64,000 bases of DNA from Erysipelotrichaceae bacterium (GCA_017431825.1 JAFRKI010000001.1:62001-126000), one strand, 5' to 3'. Counted from the first letter of the stretch, positions 42,701 through 50,086 are shown. Notes: generated by a model not told the origin, from the letters alone. Translations and numbers: made by a program.

Positions 42701-43580
42701 ATTCGTTCCTTTCCGTCAGGGAATTCCTTTCGGAATCGTACTTGTCGGAAAGATCCCTGTATTCGTTCTCCAGTCTCTGGACGGTCTTGTCGTAGTCGTC
42801 AAGAGTCAGGTCCTTCTTCTGGTTGGCTTCATCGAGCTTATGATAAAGGGCATTGAGCTCGACCTTCTTCTGGTTGAGAAGGAGCTCTTCCTCTTCGGTA
42901 AGCTTCTTGACTTCGGCATCGCTGTCTTCGATGAACCTGTCCAGTTCCTCCTGGTTGGCCAGTACCAGATCGGTCTCTTCCATTTCCAGGGCGTTCAGCT
43001 GTGCCTTAGCGTCTTTTTCCAGTTTTTCCTTCTTGTTCTTTAATGCCATCTTCTTATCACTGAGGTCTTTCTCGACCTTCTTGTATGATCCTTCCAGTTT
43101 TTCGGCCGATTCATTGAAGGAATCGGTCTGTTTCTTCTTGGTCTGCCTGAGTTCATCAAGCTGACTGTTGTATGAACCGACAGTCTTTTTATGTTTCTTC
43201 TTTTCTTTCTCTATCTCTTCGTTTACTACCTTCTTATGCTTTTCCTTCAGAGCCGTCTTCCTGGCAGCAACTTCATCAAGCTTCGCCTTTTCGCTTTGAC
43301 GGTAGCTTTCCGCTTCCGCTTCCAGTGAAGCCAGCTCATTCTCAAGAGCCCTCTTTTCAAGTTCAAGGGCACTCAGATCCTTCTTGTGAGCGGCGTCAAG
43401 CTTGCTGATCCTCTTTTCCTGAGCGGTACCGATCTCTGATTTGGAACGTTCCTTCTTCGCAATAAACTCGTTGATCTCCTTTATCCTCTTTTTGATATCC
43501 CGGATACTGGTATCGACCTCTTTCTTGTTCATCGCTTCGATCAGATTCTTGCGCTCTTCTTTAACTTTTCTATCTGCCAT
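39747..43580 (-). CDS. Giant coiled-coil protein (1277 residues), function unknown
   Basis: A 1277-residue cytosolic protein that reads as heptad-type coiled coil almost end to end: rich in Glu, Lys, Leu, Ala, Asp; I count only three prolines and one tryptophan and see no cysteine. There is no membrane helix, signal peptide, Walker A/B motif, ABC signature or SMC hinge. Short breaks occur around DDEALSAAT (about 330), the Pro-containing SLIPYKEK and TTPVEEL, and LPFMLKKEEE near 1070; the last 60 residues (LISTFNMIDSEITNRKEQ) are less charged. I start it at ATG 43580 with AAGGAG eight bases ahead. It is monocistronic, between a glycerophosphodiesterase and a tRNA cluster. A cytoskeletal or scaffold filament is the natural hypothesis. 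Confidence 0.85.
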   Translation of the reverse strand: MADRKVKEERKNLIEAMNKKEVDTSIRDIKKRIKEINEFIAKKERSKSEIGTAQEKRISKLDAAHKKDLSALELEKRALENELASLEAEAESYRQSEKAKLDEVAARKTALKEKHKKVVNEEIEKEKKKHKKTVGSYNSQLDELRQTKKKQTDSFNESAEKLEGSYKKVEKDLSDKKMALKNKKEKLEKDAKAQLNALEMEETDLVLANQEELDRFIEDSDAEVKKLTEEEELLLNQKKVELNALYHKLDEANQKKDLTLDDYDKTVQRLENEYRDLSDKYDSERNSLTERNESLRREIELRREENERQRNEASLQYKQSLADLNDLVKTYGDDEALSAATLKRALEEKDEEYKKKYSELVDYLDEQYVHEKLNQEKEVEDLKYRLELEQEQLKNRNSYLKERYDNREAEYKRVNESLIEDNNELENRITELENYYSTKINDFKNKLISIRNSHDEEITSKKIELERRLEEVKASLIPYKEKIAAEKEDVTRQIQVIDGDILKAKEELNEYISNAKVKEQALSDKHQNFIAEVLNRKDQIDAARAQLEEEIAVDVAKRNGLLAEVDERREAINAEHEVKLNEIRSAHDIEMEELRSKHEELLAQAKAAHENLLVELAKQQDEVKKGLEEEGLARKNSFDEARASLLKATQDLDDDNEARINKIHAQKSELLNHIQILKDNYDSELAQYNSDKEQLDSYRNDTINEMERNFRAEVEEINADTTPVEELEQVKNIFNKRTLEYENVLKDAADQRSAIDKEINDYIDVSNQEKAAVEEQLAQASKAYDDKAKAADEEYRSFEKELGDKQAALAAFNDSLNQQLADLKAKNESDLNELVSKQNSEYEELNNSYREKEESIQNIYDQEIRFRTDELEAKKADYSNHLEDLKRRKSKNEYDYDNRYSSEVSKTESLQKELEDLNAELVSKRVIWNNEIEARKIEINQELTDIENSRSSIISENRKAFDEKVQAMKTRIGELRGEILKLEEDTHAKRNELEAYKDAKTTEFDNLKIRTNEYLNEINRKLKELATKEMDLEDMHNSRVMEIKKQIARSVSEYENLERTLPFMLKKEEEVGSDELIAMAAEFKEKIDSLDKTHKDILDSLAVKKDAVLAKIGEELESVMYKDGSLETNYVKDFEELSAAYDRLFSMEKGKQEALLKEISGLSGQYRDEYERYQAEASKYNVEAKYDAALNARERELDYLGERKNSVLNELDGLISTFNMIDSEITNRKEQLLNIFNSKVKQIDDYYTKAVEDNRAQYRVVDVMKDDVSNIFKKKVS

Positions 43581-43636
43581 AAAGGGACTCCTTTCCTTGC
43601 GACACAAAAAAACGGAAAAACATTTTTCTTACATTA

Positions 43637-43666
43637 ATTATAAGGTCTTTTTTCCCATTTAGACAA
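43637..43666 (-). promoter_or_regulatory. Promoter of the coiled-coil gene
   Basis: Minus strand -35 TTGTCT (43666-43661), 18-bp spacer, -10 TATAAT (43642-43637), back to back with the tRNA promoter. The leader of about 45 bases carries a GAAAAA-TG-TTTTTC inverted repeat before the ribosome site. Confidence 0.55.
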
Positions 43667-43674
43667 GTTTGATA

Positions 43675-43703
43675 TTGCATTTAGACTATTTTTTTAGTAT
43701 GAT
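43675..43703 (+). promoter_or_regulatory. Promoter of the nine-gene tRNA cluster
   Basis: -35 TTGCAT (43675-43680), 17-bp spacer, -10 TATGAT (43698-43703). Transcription would begin about 12 bases before the first tRNA. Confidence 0.65.
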
Positions 43704-43722
43704 TAGAAAGCGCAGTAGAAGT

Positions 43723-43796
43723 GGTTCCTTAGCCAAGTGGTAAGGCAACAGACTGCAACTCTGTGATCACCGGTTCGAATCTGGTAGGAACCTCCA
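43723..43796 (+). tRNA. tRNA-Cys (GCA)
   Basis: Acceptor GGTTCCT/AGGAACC, anticodon loop CTGCAAC, T-loop GGTTCGAAT, discriminator U and encoded CCA. First of the cluster. Confidence 0.95.
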
Positions 43797-43800
43797 TTCC

Positions 43801-43886
43801 GGGGATGTGGCGGAATGGTAGACGCGAGGGACTTAAAATCCCTTGGTAGCAATACCGTGAGGGTTCAACTCCCTCCATCCCCACCA
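43801..43886 (+). tRNA. tRNA-Leu (TAA)
   Basis: Acceptor GGGGATG/CATCCCC, anticodon TAA in CTTAAAA, long variable arm as expected for a class II tRNA, encoded CCA. Confidence 0.95.
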
Positions 43887-43894
43887 CTTAAAAT

Positions 43895-43971
43895 GCGCCC
43901 ATAGCTCAACTGGATAGAGCGTTTGACTACGGATCAAAAGGTTGCGGGTTCAAGTCCTACTGGGCGCGCCA
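43895..43971 (+). tRNA. tRNA-Arg (ACG)
   Basis: Acceptor GCGCCCA/TGGGCGC, anticodon loop CTACGGA (ACG, read as inosine in most bacteria), discriminator G, encoded CCA. It reads CGU, CGC and CGA and is therefore the expected ligand of a CGC-specified T-box. Confidence 0.95.
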
Positions 43972-43984
43972 TATTTGATTTCAA

Positions 43985-44061
43985 CGGGATGTAGCTCAGC
44001 TTGGTAGAGTACTTGATTTGGGATCAAGGTGTCGCAGGTTCGAATCCTGTCATCCCGACCA
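43985..44061 (+). tRNA. tRNA-Pro (TGG)
   Basis: Acceptor CGGGATG/CATCCCG, anticodon loop TTTGGGA (TGG), encoded CCA. Confidence 0.95.
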
Positions 44062-44077
44062 TTTATATCTAAGTTAT

Positions 44078-44154
44078 GGCGAGGTAGCTTAGTTGGCTAG
44101 AGCGTTCGGTTCATACCCGAAAGGTCGTGGGTTCGAGTCCCACCCTCGCTACCA
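44078..44154 (+). tRNA. tRNA-Met (CAT), elongator
   Basis: Acceptor GGCGAGG/CCTCGCT, anticodon loop TTCATAC, encoded CCA. The body resembles elongator Met tRNAs of Bacillota; it lacks the initiator C1-A72 mismatch. Confidence 0.88.
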
Positions 44155-44158
44155 TTGT

Positions 44159-44235
44159 GGACCCTTAGCTCAGTTGGTCAGAGCAACCGGCTCATAACCG
44201 GTCGGTCCCGGGTTCGAGTCCCTGAGGGTCCACCA
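44159..44235 (+). tRNA. tRNA with CAT anticodon, probably tRNA-Ile2
   Basis: Acceptor GGACCCT/AGGGTCC, anticodon loop CTCATAA, encoded CCA. The body is like the AUA-reading tRNA-Ile2 of Bacillota, in which C34 becomes lysidine (TilS); a second elongator Met is the alternative. Confidence 0.8.
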
Positions 44236-44249
44236 TTTTCTTAAAGTAC

Positions 44250-44340
44250 GGAGGAATACCCAAGTGGCTGAAGGGTCCGGTCTTGAAAACCGGTAGGTCG
44301 GGAAACCGGCGCCTGGGTTCGAATCCCAGTTCCTCCGCCA
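44250..44340 (+). tRNA. tRNA-Ser (TGA)
   Basis: Acceptor GGAGGAA/TTCCTCC, anticodon loop CTTGAAA (TGA), long variable arm, discriminator G, encoded CCA. Confidence 0.95.
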
Positions 44341-44353
44341 TTAATATTCACAT

Positions 44354-44430
44354 CGCGAGGTAGAGCAGTCCGGTAGCTCGTCGGGCCCATAACCCGGAGG
44401 TCGTTGGTTCAAATCCTTCCCTCGCAACCA
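44354..44430 (+). tRNA. Initiator tRNA-fMet (CAT)
   Basis: C1 and A72 do not pair (CGCGAGG/CCTCGCA), the hallmark of bacterial initiator tRNA, together with GGG/CCC in the anticodon stem and CAT anticodon. Encoded CCA. Confidence 0.92.
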
Positions 44431-44431
44431 T

Positions 44432-44507
44432 GGTTCTGTAGCTCAGTTGGTAGAGCAATGGACTGAAAATCCATGTGTCGCCAGTTCAATTCTGGCCGGA
44501 ACCACCA
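44432..44507 (+). tRNA. tRNA-Phe (GAA)
   Basis: Acceptor GGTTCTG/CGGAACC, anticodon loop CTGAAAA, encoded CCA. Last of the cluster. Confidence 0.95.
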
Positions 44508-44516
44508 TTGAAGAAT

Positions 44517-44541
44517 AAAGCCCTTGAATAAGGGCTTTTTT
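44517..44541 (+). terminator. Terminator of the tRNA cluster
   Basis: AAAGCCCTT - GAAT - AAGGGCTTT followed by T residues. Confidence 0.9.
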
Positions 44542-44566
44542 CATGTATTGATATAAATCTAACTGA

Positions 44567-44971
44567 TCACTGGCTTTTTCTGTAGGCAAAGCCGATAAAG
44601 AGGTACAGGATCCATGCCAGGATGATCACCGCATATTTAGCGCTTTTTTCCATTTCCCTGTTTTCCATTATGAGCGAGGTCAACGGAAGCGGAAAGATGA
44701 AGATCCATGACAGTACCAACAACAAAGAGCCTTTTTTCTCCGTTTTCTTCTGATTTTGCCTGCTTGCCTGGGATTTTGCTTCCGTTATCGCCCGCTGACG
44801 GCCTTTTTCGAAGTCATATCCGGCCTCTTCGGCATTGTCGTATTGGACATGATGCACCTCATAATCAATGAGTATCCTGGTGCCGCAGTGTTCACAGACG
44901 GCTTCCTTTTCATCGGCATCGATCTTCAGCATTGCCCCGCAGTGGGGACAGGTCATATCTATCAGTTTCAC
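44567..44971 (-). CDS. Zinc-ribbon membrane protein, function unknown
   Basis: A 134-residue protein. The N-terminus is a zinc ribbon, MTCPHCGAML...AVCEHCGTRIL (two CxxC pairs), followed by a charged linker and two membrane helices (about 80-100 and 110-128). The start is GTG 44971, supported by GGAG seven bases ahead. Zinc-ribbon plus membrane-span proteins of this kind are common in Bacillota and have no defined role. It is separated from the flavodoxin-like gene by about 50 bases. Confidence 0.75.
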   Translation of the reverse strand: MKLIDMTCPHCGAMLKIDADEKEAVCEHCGTRILIDYEVHHVQYDNAEEAGYDFEKGRQRAITEAKSQASRQNQKKTEKKGSLLLVLSWIFIFPLPLTSLIMENREMEKSAKYAVIILAWILYLFIGFAYRKSQ

Positions 44972-45024
44972 TAGATTTCTCCGTTCCTGGATCAGGTTGA
45001 TAATCCGGGATAATTATAACATCA

Positions 45025-45675
45025 CTAATTATCTGACGGCTTGCTGCTAAGTTCTCTGGCCATCTCATAGGCCTTTCTGATGTCTTCAGGGAACCTCTTC
45101 TCCCTGCCTTCCCTTCTTTCCTCTTCATTGAACTTGGCCATGCAGTACTTTGAATAGTCGTTGACCTGCAATGTCCTGAACGCGGTGCAGGACATGACCT
45201 TACCCTTGAGGAACTTCGCAAACATCTCTTCGATGTTATTGACGTTTGGCCTGACGTTGGTCTCAAAGCCTTCTTCGGAAGTGTTCATGGTATAGATGAG
45301 TCCGACGTTGACCTGTCTGTCCAGGAAGTGTCCGTTGCCGTCATAGGACAGCGTACAGAAGCACAGTCTTTCCAGCAGTGCTCTGAAGGCGGCGCTCACG
45401 TCCCAGAAGTAGATCGGCGTGCCGATGATGACACAGTCCGCATGCAGTATTTTATCGATCAGAGGACTGAGATCGTCGTTCCAGTAGCACCTGTTCTTTT
45501 CGGCTTCCTTGAGCTTGCAGGCCATGCAGGAATGACAGCCGCTGAAATCAAGATCGAAAAGATCGATGTATTCGGTCTCGGCTCCGGCTGCTTCAGCGCC
45601 CTTTTTGGCGCCTTTGAGCATCATTGCGGTATTCCAGTTCTTACGGGCACTGGTATTGATTATGATCGTCTTCAT
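45025..45675 (-). CDS. Flavodoxin-family NAD(P)H-dependent oxidoreductase
   Basis: A 216-residue FMN protein of the NADPH-dependent FMN reductase family. It has the phosphate-binding start NTSARKNWNTAMM, the FSGCHSCMACK segment with the typical Cys motif of this iron-sulfur-flavoprotein-like group, and the flavin loop TPIYFWDVSAAFRALLERL. AAGGAG lies five bases before ATG 45675. It follows the VOC gene at nine bases, suggesting a small operon with it and the amidohydrolase upstream. Its electron acceptor is unknown. Confidence 0.84.
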   Translation of the reverse strand: MKTIIINTSARKNWNTAMMLKGAKKGAEAAGAETEYIDLFDLDFSGCHSCMACKLKEAEKNRCYWNDDLSPLIDKILHADCVIIGTPIYFWDVSAAFRALLERLCFCTLSYDGNGHFLDRQVNVGLIYTMNTSEEGFETNVRPNVNNIEEMFAKFLKGKVMSCTAFRTLQVNDYSKYCMAKFNEEERREGREKRFPEDIRKAYEMARELSSKPSDN

Positions 45676-45684
45676 ATCTGCTCC

Positions 45685-46062
45685 TTACTTCTCATTGAAG
45701 AATTCTATCTCTTCGCCTAAAGGACCGTTACAGAAGGCTATCCTGGCCGGATAAGGAGGATCGGACGGGATCTCAATATCCTTCGGACCCATGAATACCT
45801 CATAGCCTTCCTGTGTAAGTCTTTTGACCATGTCATCGACATCGTCACACGCAAAAGCCATATGGGCGATGATGCCTTTGGCCTTGACGTCTCCGCCGCT
45901 GTTGAAGATCTCCAGCAGAGCGTTGCCGGTATCGATCATGACGCCATCTGCCCATTCCCTTTTTACCTTAAGGCCTAATATCTCCAGATAGAAATGCATG
46001 GCTTTCTCATACTCTTCAGCTGATGCGCATTTCATTGAAATATGATGGATTCCTGTGATCAT
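45685..46062 (-). CDS. VOC-family (glyoxalase-like) protein
   Basis: A 125-residue vicinal-oxygen-chelate protein: two beta-alpha-beta-beta-beta units, ITGIHHISMKCASAEEYEKAMHFYLEILGLKV and KGIIAHMAFACDDVDDMVKRLTQEGYEVF, with HH, H and GEEIEFF supplying likely metal ligands. The start is ATG 46062, with GGGAGG five bases ahead; the longer frame runs into the amidohydrolase gene. It may act as lactoylglutathione lyase-like or dioxygenase-like enzyme; the substrate is not known. Confidence 0.83.
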   Translation of the reverse strand: MITGIHHISMKCASAEEYEKAMHFYLEILGLKVKREWADGVMIDTGNALLEIFNSGGDVKAKGIIAHMAFACDDVDDMVKRLTQEGYEVFMGPKDIEIPSDPPYPARIAFCNGPLGEEIEFFNEK

Positions 46063-46094
46063 AATTACCTCCCTGATCCTGATCGATCGTCTGA

Positions 46095-47708
46095 TCATCC
46101 GTTTTCTTTCTTATATACGGTTTTTCCGCCAAGATGAGTCTCCAGAACGGAAATCCTATGGATGTCGCTTTCTTTGACTTTAAAAGGATCGTCTGACAGG
46201 ATAACGAAATCTGCCAGGTATCCTTTCCTGATAAGACCCTTTTCGTTTTCTTCAAAACTGGCATAGGCTCCTTCGTAAGTAAAGGAACGCAGAGCTTCCC
46301 CGACAGAAAAGGCTTCCTGCCTGAGATACGGCCCGGTACCATCGAGTGAGGTCCTGGTTACTGCACATTCTATGCCTTTCATGACATCCGGTATCTCTAC
46401 CGGGGCATCGGAACCGTTGGAAACATGAACGCCTTTGTTCATTAGCGTCTTCCAGCTGTAGCTGGTTCCGGCCAGATCTTCTCCGACCCTGTCGTACACG
46501 ATGCGGTTGTCATAATCAAGAAATACCGTCTGAGCATAAACATGCAGATCGAGCTTTGCGATCCTCTCCAGTTGATCGGCTCTGCTTATCTGACAATGAA
46601 CGATGCCATGACGATGATCGGTCCTTTTGTTGTGTTCAAGGGCCTTTTCTATGGCATTGAGCACCTGGTCAAGACAGCCGTCGCCTATCGCATGGACTGC
46701 AATCTGCATGCCCCTTCCATTGGCATAATCTATCATTTCATCCATCTGTTTGTCAGTAAACAGGGTAAAGCCCCTATTGCCGGGATCGTCATTGTAAGGT
46801 CTGCTCAGATATGCGGTACGGCTGCCGAGAGATCCGTCTCCCAGCATCTTCAACGGCCCCGTCTTAAAGAGCTCATTGCCTTTTCCGGTGTTGTTGCCGC
46901 TGTCTGTAAAGCGTTTGAGTTCCGACAGTTCCGTGAAATTGCTCTGTTCATAAATGCGGACAGACAGTCTTCCTTCTCTGATCAGCTCCTCATATGCATC
47001 ATTTATCCTTTCATATGGCAGCTCAGTGAACACACAGTAATCATCAGTCTGAGAACTGGTGATCCCGAAGGAATTGAGCGATCCGCAGGCCGCAAGGATC
47101 ATTTCCTTGAGGTCTTCCTTTGAAGGCAAAGGCAGAGCCTTTCTGACCATGTCCATCGCATTGTCAAAGAACTGGCCGTTCGGTTCACCGCTCTCATATC
47201 TGCCGATCCTGCCGCCGGGAATATCCCCGGTACCGGCAGTAATGCCGGCAATCTTCAGAGCTCTGGAATTGGTCACGCAGCAATGGCCGCAGGCTCTGGT
47301 AAAGATGACCGGCACATCTTCTGATATCCTGTCAAGATCTTCTGCTGTCGGTATGCGTCTGCCATCGCTAAAATAATCCTGATTGAATCCTCTTCCCTGC
47401 AGCCATCTTCCTTCCTTTACAGGATGTTTCTCAAGAAACTCTTTTCCGTAGCGGACCAGTTCTTCAAGGGAAGCGGTATGTTCATGAAGCCTGGCCATTC
47501 CTAAAGACTGTCCGTAGTTTAGAAGATGCATATGGGAATCATTGAAGCCGGCACAGACGAAAGATCCGTTCAGATCGACACGTTCATCGTACCCGCTGAT
47601 ATCCGTTTCACAGTTTCCGACTTCCGTAAATCTTCCATCTTCCACAGCAAAACTGTCAACGATGCTGCTGCCGGTATATACCGTGCCATTATAGTAAAGT
47701 GTCTTCAT
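46095..47708 (-). CDS. YtcJ-like metal-dependent amidohydrolase
   Basis: A 537-residue amidohydrolase of the YtcJ/amidohydrolase-3 family. Zinc-site blocks are FNDSHMHLLNYG near the N-terminus, VHAIGDGCLDQVLNAIE, the RHGIVHCQISRADQLER His pair and NGSDAPVEIPDVMKGI with the catalytic Asp. These enzymes hydrolyse C-N bonds in exocyclic or amide substrates. GGGAG lies seven bases before the ATG. It probably starts a unit with the VOC and flavodoxin-like genes. Confidence 0.85.
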   Translation of the reverse strand: MKTLYYNGTVYTGSSIVDSFAVEDGRFTEVGNCETDISGYDERVDLNGSFVCAGFNDSHMHLLNYGQSLGMARLHEHTASLEELVRYGKEFLEKHPVKEGRWLQGRGFNQDYFSDGRRIPTAEDLDRISEDVPVIFTRACGHCCVTNSRALKIAGITAGTGDIPGGRIGRYESGEPNGQFFDNAMDMVRKALPLPSKEDLKEMILAACGSLNSFGITSSQTDDYCVFTELPYERINDAYEELIREGRLSVRIYEQSNFTELSELKRFTDSGNNTGKGNELFKTGPLKMLGDGSLGSRTAYLSRPYNDDPGNRGFTLFTDKQMDEMIDYANGRGMQIAVHAIGDGCLDQVLNAIEKALEHNKRTDHRHGIVHCQISRADQLERIAKLDLHVYAQTVFLDYDNRIVYDRVGEDLAGTSYSWKTLMNKGVHVSNGSDAPVEIPDVMKGIECAVTRTSLDGTGPYLRQEAFSVGEALRSFTYEGAYASFEENEKGLIRKGYLADFVILSDDPFKVKESDIHRISVLETHLGGKTVYKKENG

Positions 47709-47772
47709 ATGCCAGCTCCCGTTTCATATATGATAACTTAAATGCCGGTAATTGATAAATAAAAACTGTCGA

Positions 47773-48432
47773 TCATTTCAGCAGTTCTTCTTTTATGTCA
47801 TCCCATTCGCTGAAGGAAGCGATATGGTAATCGGCAGTATCGCAGATCCTCTTCCAGTTGGAATCGGAGTACTTCTCATAGATTCCCAGCGTCCTCATGC
47901 CGACATCCCTGCCGGTCTTGATGGCACCGTAGGAATCATCTACCACCAGCACTTCATCATGAGCGAATCCGTACTTCCTTGCTGCCTCGATAAAGAAGCG
48001 TTCGTCGGTCTTGGGATAAGGCACGTCATCACAGGAGAAGATGCCGTCAAAGTACTTTAAAACGTCCAGTCTCTTAAGACAAGGCATCATCATGGTCTCA
48101 CTGGAAACGGTCGTTATATAGGACTTTATGCCCCTTTCCTTAAGATCTGAGAGCACCCTGTCGGCATCCTTTACCAGAGGAACTTCCGTGGCATAGTAGC
48201 GTTCCATGGCTGCCCTTCTTCTGGCGGCTGCTTCTTCCAGGGTATCCGGCAGATTGAATTCCTTCAGTATGAACTTCGTGGAATCAATGAAGTTCATAAA
48301 GCTCATCCTTACCAGAAGATCCTCAGGAGGTTCTATTCCCCTTGCCTTGAGGTCTTCGACTGAGGACTTTTCCCAGTAAGGCATCGAATCGGCTATCGTT
48401 CCGTCAAAATCAAAGAATACGCACTTTATCAT
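47773..48432 (-). CDS. HAD-family hydrolase, phosphoglycolate phosphatase/beta-phosphoglucomutase-like
   Basis: A 219-residue HAD phosphatase. Motif I is CVFFDFDGTIADS with the nucleophile Asp, motif II is ITTVSSET, motif III Lys lies in PYPKTDERFF, and motif IV is VLVVDDSYGAIKTG. The alpha-helical cap (about residues 18-85) makes it subfamily I. The TATAAT upstream is at about 24 bases from the ATG. The substrate is not indicated. Confidence 0.86.
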   Translation of the reverse strand: MIKCVFFDFDGTIADSMPYWEKSSVEDLKARGIEPPEDLLVRMSFMNFIDSTKFILKEFNLPDTLEEAAARRRAAMERYYATEVPLVKDADRVLSDLKERGIKSYITTVSSETMMMPCLKRLDVLKYFDGIFSCDDVPYPKTDERFFIEAARKYGFAHDEVLVVDDSYGAIKTGRDVGMRTLGIYEKYSDSNWKRICDTADYHIASFSEWDDIKEELLK

Positions 48433-48475
48433 GATCTGTGTCTTTCTTCTCTATTATAAGGCAGCTGTCAAAAAT

Positions 48476-48497
48476 AAAAGAGACCGCAGTCTCTTTT
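48476..48497 (-). terminator. Terminator of deoD
   Basis: AAAAGAGAC - CGCA/TGCG - GTCTCTTTT hairpin immediately downstream of deoD on the minus strand. Confidence 0.8.
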
Positions 48498-48505
48498 GTG
48501 ATCGG

Positions 48506-49231
48506 TTATTCGGTAAAGGCCCATGCCGTTTCCAGAGCCACCAGCATCATGTCCTTGAAGCTGTTCTGCCTTTCTTCGGCCGTAACGGCGATCGGCTTGA
48601 AGCAGTGGTCGCTTATGGAAAGCACGGATAAGGCTTTCTTATGGTAGGCACTGGCTGTCCAGAAAAGACCGGCCGTCTCCATCTCCACGCAGAGATGTCC
48701 GGTATCACGGAGCTTTTCATTGAGTCCGGCTTGCGGGTAATAGAAGTGATCGGAAGTATAGACCTTGCCTACCTTGTAGTTGATATTTTTCTCTTTGGCG
48801 ACATTCACGGCCTTCTCCAGCATGTCGTAATCGGCACAGGCGGCAAAGTGTCCCGGAATGCCGAAAGCGTCACCGTAGGCGGAATTGCTGGAAGCAGCCT
48901 CGGCTATGACGATGTCCTTGACGTTGACGTCATCAGGAAGAGCGCCAGCCGTTCCGATACGGATGATGGCTTCCACGTCGAATTGGTTGAAGAGCTCCGT
49001 GGCATAGATGCCCAGGGAAGGAATGCCCATGCCATGTCCCATGACGGATATCCTCTTGCCCTTATAGGTGCCGGTAAAGCCCAGCATATTCCTCGTTTCG
49101 TTGAAACATACGACATCAGTCATGAAGCTATCGGCTACCGCCTTGGCTCTTAGAGGATCGCCCGGCATCAGCACTACCTTGGCTATTTCCGCCGTCTGGG
49201 AAATACTGGCCGAAATTGATTCTTTGATCAT
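48506..49231 (-). CDS. deoD: Purine-nucleoside phosphorylase, DeoD type
   Basis: A 241-residue hexameric-type phosphorylase that splits purine nucleosides with phosphate. It has the LMPGDPLRAKAVAD phosphate loop, MGHGMGIPSLGIYATEL, TAGALPDDV, the VEMETAGLF ribose-site Glu and the catalytic Asp in ISDHCF. AAGGAG lies eight bases ahead of the ATG. It is monocistronic. Working in the same cell as the deaminase-SLOG protein, it would act on inosine if that enzyme releases it; this link is inferred. Confidence 0.94.
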   Translation of the reverse strand: MIKESISASISQTAEIAKVVLMPGDPLRAKAVADSFMTDVVCFNETRNMLGFTGTYKGKRISVMGHGMGIPSLGIYATELFNQFDVEAIIRIGTAGALPDDVNVKDIVIAEAASSNSAYGDAFGIPGHFAACADYDMLEKAVNVAKEKNINYKVGKVYTSDHFYYPQAGLNEKLRDTGHLCVEMETAGLFWTASAYHKKALSVLSISDHCFKPIAVTAEERQNSFKDMMLVALETAWAFTE

Positions 49232-49267
49232 TGCTTTTCTCCTTTATTCTTCAAGTTAATCTTAACA

Positions 49268-49291
49268 TAAAAAGAAGAGCCCTAAGGCTCC
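49268..49291 (-). terminator. Terminator of the sortase gene
   Basis: Minus strand GAGCC - TTAG - GGCTC followed by TTCTTTTT. The stem is short. Confidence 0.6.
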
Positions 49292-49297
49292 ATTAAG

Positions 49298-50050
49298 CTA
49301 ACGTGTACTTTCCGTGCTTATAAGCTTTGCAAGAACGATCTCCCTTAATTCAGGCTTGTTTTCAACACAGGTCTGAAGAGTAAGCAAATGGTCGTTATCA
49401 TCTATTTCCACGCCGGTATCATAGAGGGCATCCTTCCTGACGTTTTTCAGATACTCCTGAAAATAATCATCTTCAAAGTTCGTCCAGTAATACTGCAGTC
49501 CTTCTTCAGTATGACGGACGCCATCATCGGTTACATAGGTACCGACATAATAGACATAGGCTATCTGGTATGTTCTGATCTCGTTTTCCAGCTGCAGGGT
49601 TATATACTTGTTTTCTTCATAGTTCTCTTCTTCAGTCAACAAACGCAGCGGTGTGAACTTATGGGTGCCGCTTGGGTCATATGAGAGATAAACATAATGG
49701 CCATATATTATCAGATTCTGATCATCATAAGCATTACGGCTGTCAAGGAATATGCTGCCCTCTTCATCATGAGTCATGGTCTTCCAGTCTTTTCTCAGAT
49801 AGCTGTCATTGCTGCTTCCCTGAACGAAAGGATAAGTAAAGAGAGTACCTACGCTTATCTCTCCCTGATAATCACTGTTAAAGGTATGGTTTTCATCCCA
49901 TAGGGCATTTATCTCTTTATAATACGCGAGTCTGGCATCTTCTTCTGACTGCTCTGCTATGTTCGCATCGGGTTCAGGAACCGTTTCACTTTTCTTCTGA
50001 CAGGAAGCGAATATAAGCAGCAATGCTAATGCCAATATGATCTTTTTCAT
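49298..50050 (-). CDS. Class B-type sortase predicted as a lipoprotein
   Basis: A 250-residue protein with the full sortase catalytic set: H118 in IIYGHYV, C228 in LLTLQTC, and R236 in ELREIVLAK. The TYPFVQGSSNDSYLRKD and GSIFLD blocks place it near class B. The N-terminus is unusual: MKKIILALALLLIFASC is a signal peptide with a lipobox (Cys17), so the enzyme would be held by a lipid anchor and not by a transmembrane helix. I start at ATG 50050, where TAGAAT sits seven bases ahead; the longer frame to 50083 has no support. No sorting-signal substrate is adjacent. Confidence 0.85.
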   Translation of the reverse strand: MKKIILALALLLIFASCQKKSETVPEPDANIAEQSEEDARLAYYKEINALWDENHTFNSDYQGEISVGTLFTYPFVQGSSNDSYLRKDWKTMTHDEEGSIFLDSRNAYDDQNLIIYGHYVYLSYDPSGTHKFTPLRLLTEEENYEENKYITLQLENEIRTYQIAYVYYVGTYVTDDGVRHTEEGLQYYWTNFEDDYFQEYLKNVRKDALYDTGVEIDDNDHLLTLQTCVENKPELREIVLAKLISTESTR

Positions 50051-50057
50051 CTTAAAT

Positions 50058-50063
50058 ATTCTA
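50058..50063 (-). promoter_or_regulatory. -10 box of sortase gene, leaderless spacing
   Basis: TAGAAT on the minus strand, seven bases (ATTTAAG) before ATG 50050. No ribosome site. Confidence 0.45.
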
Positions 50064-50086
50064 TCATATGGAAGCTTTTCCATGAT

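Noticed and set aside
39938..43662. Many overlapping frames of 60-350 residues on both strands within the coiled-coil gene
   Set aside because: Low-complexity Glu/Lys/Leu codons create open shadow frames; no start signals and composition typical of antisense translation.
43723..44507. CRISPR array or rRNA operon remnants at the repeated short elements
   Set aside because: The repeated GGTTC(A/G)A and CCA pieces are tRNA T-loops and 3' ends; no rRNA or spacer-repeat pattern is present.
48455..48470. TTGACA close to TATAAT upstream of the HAD gene as a promoter
   Set aside because: The spacer is only seven bases, far too short for a sigma-70-type promoter; only the -10 box may be real.
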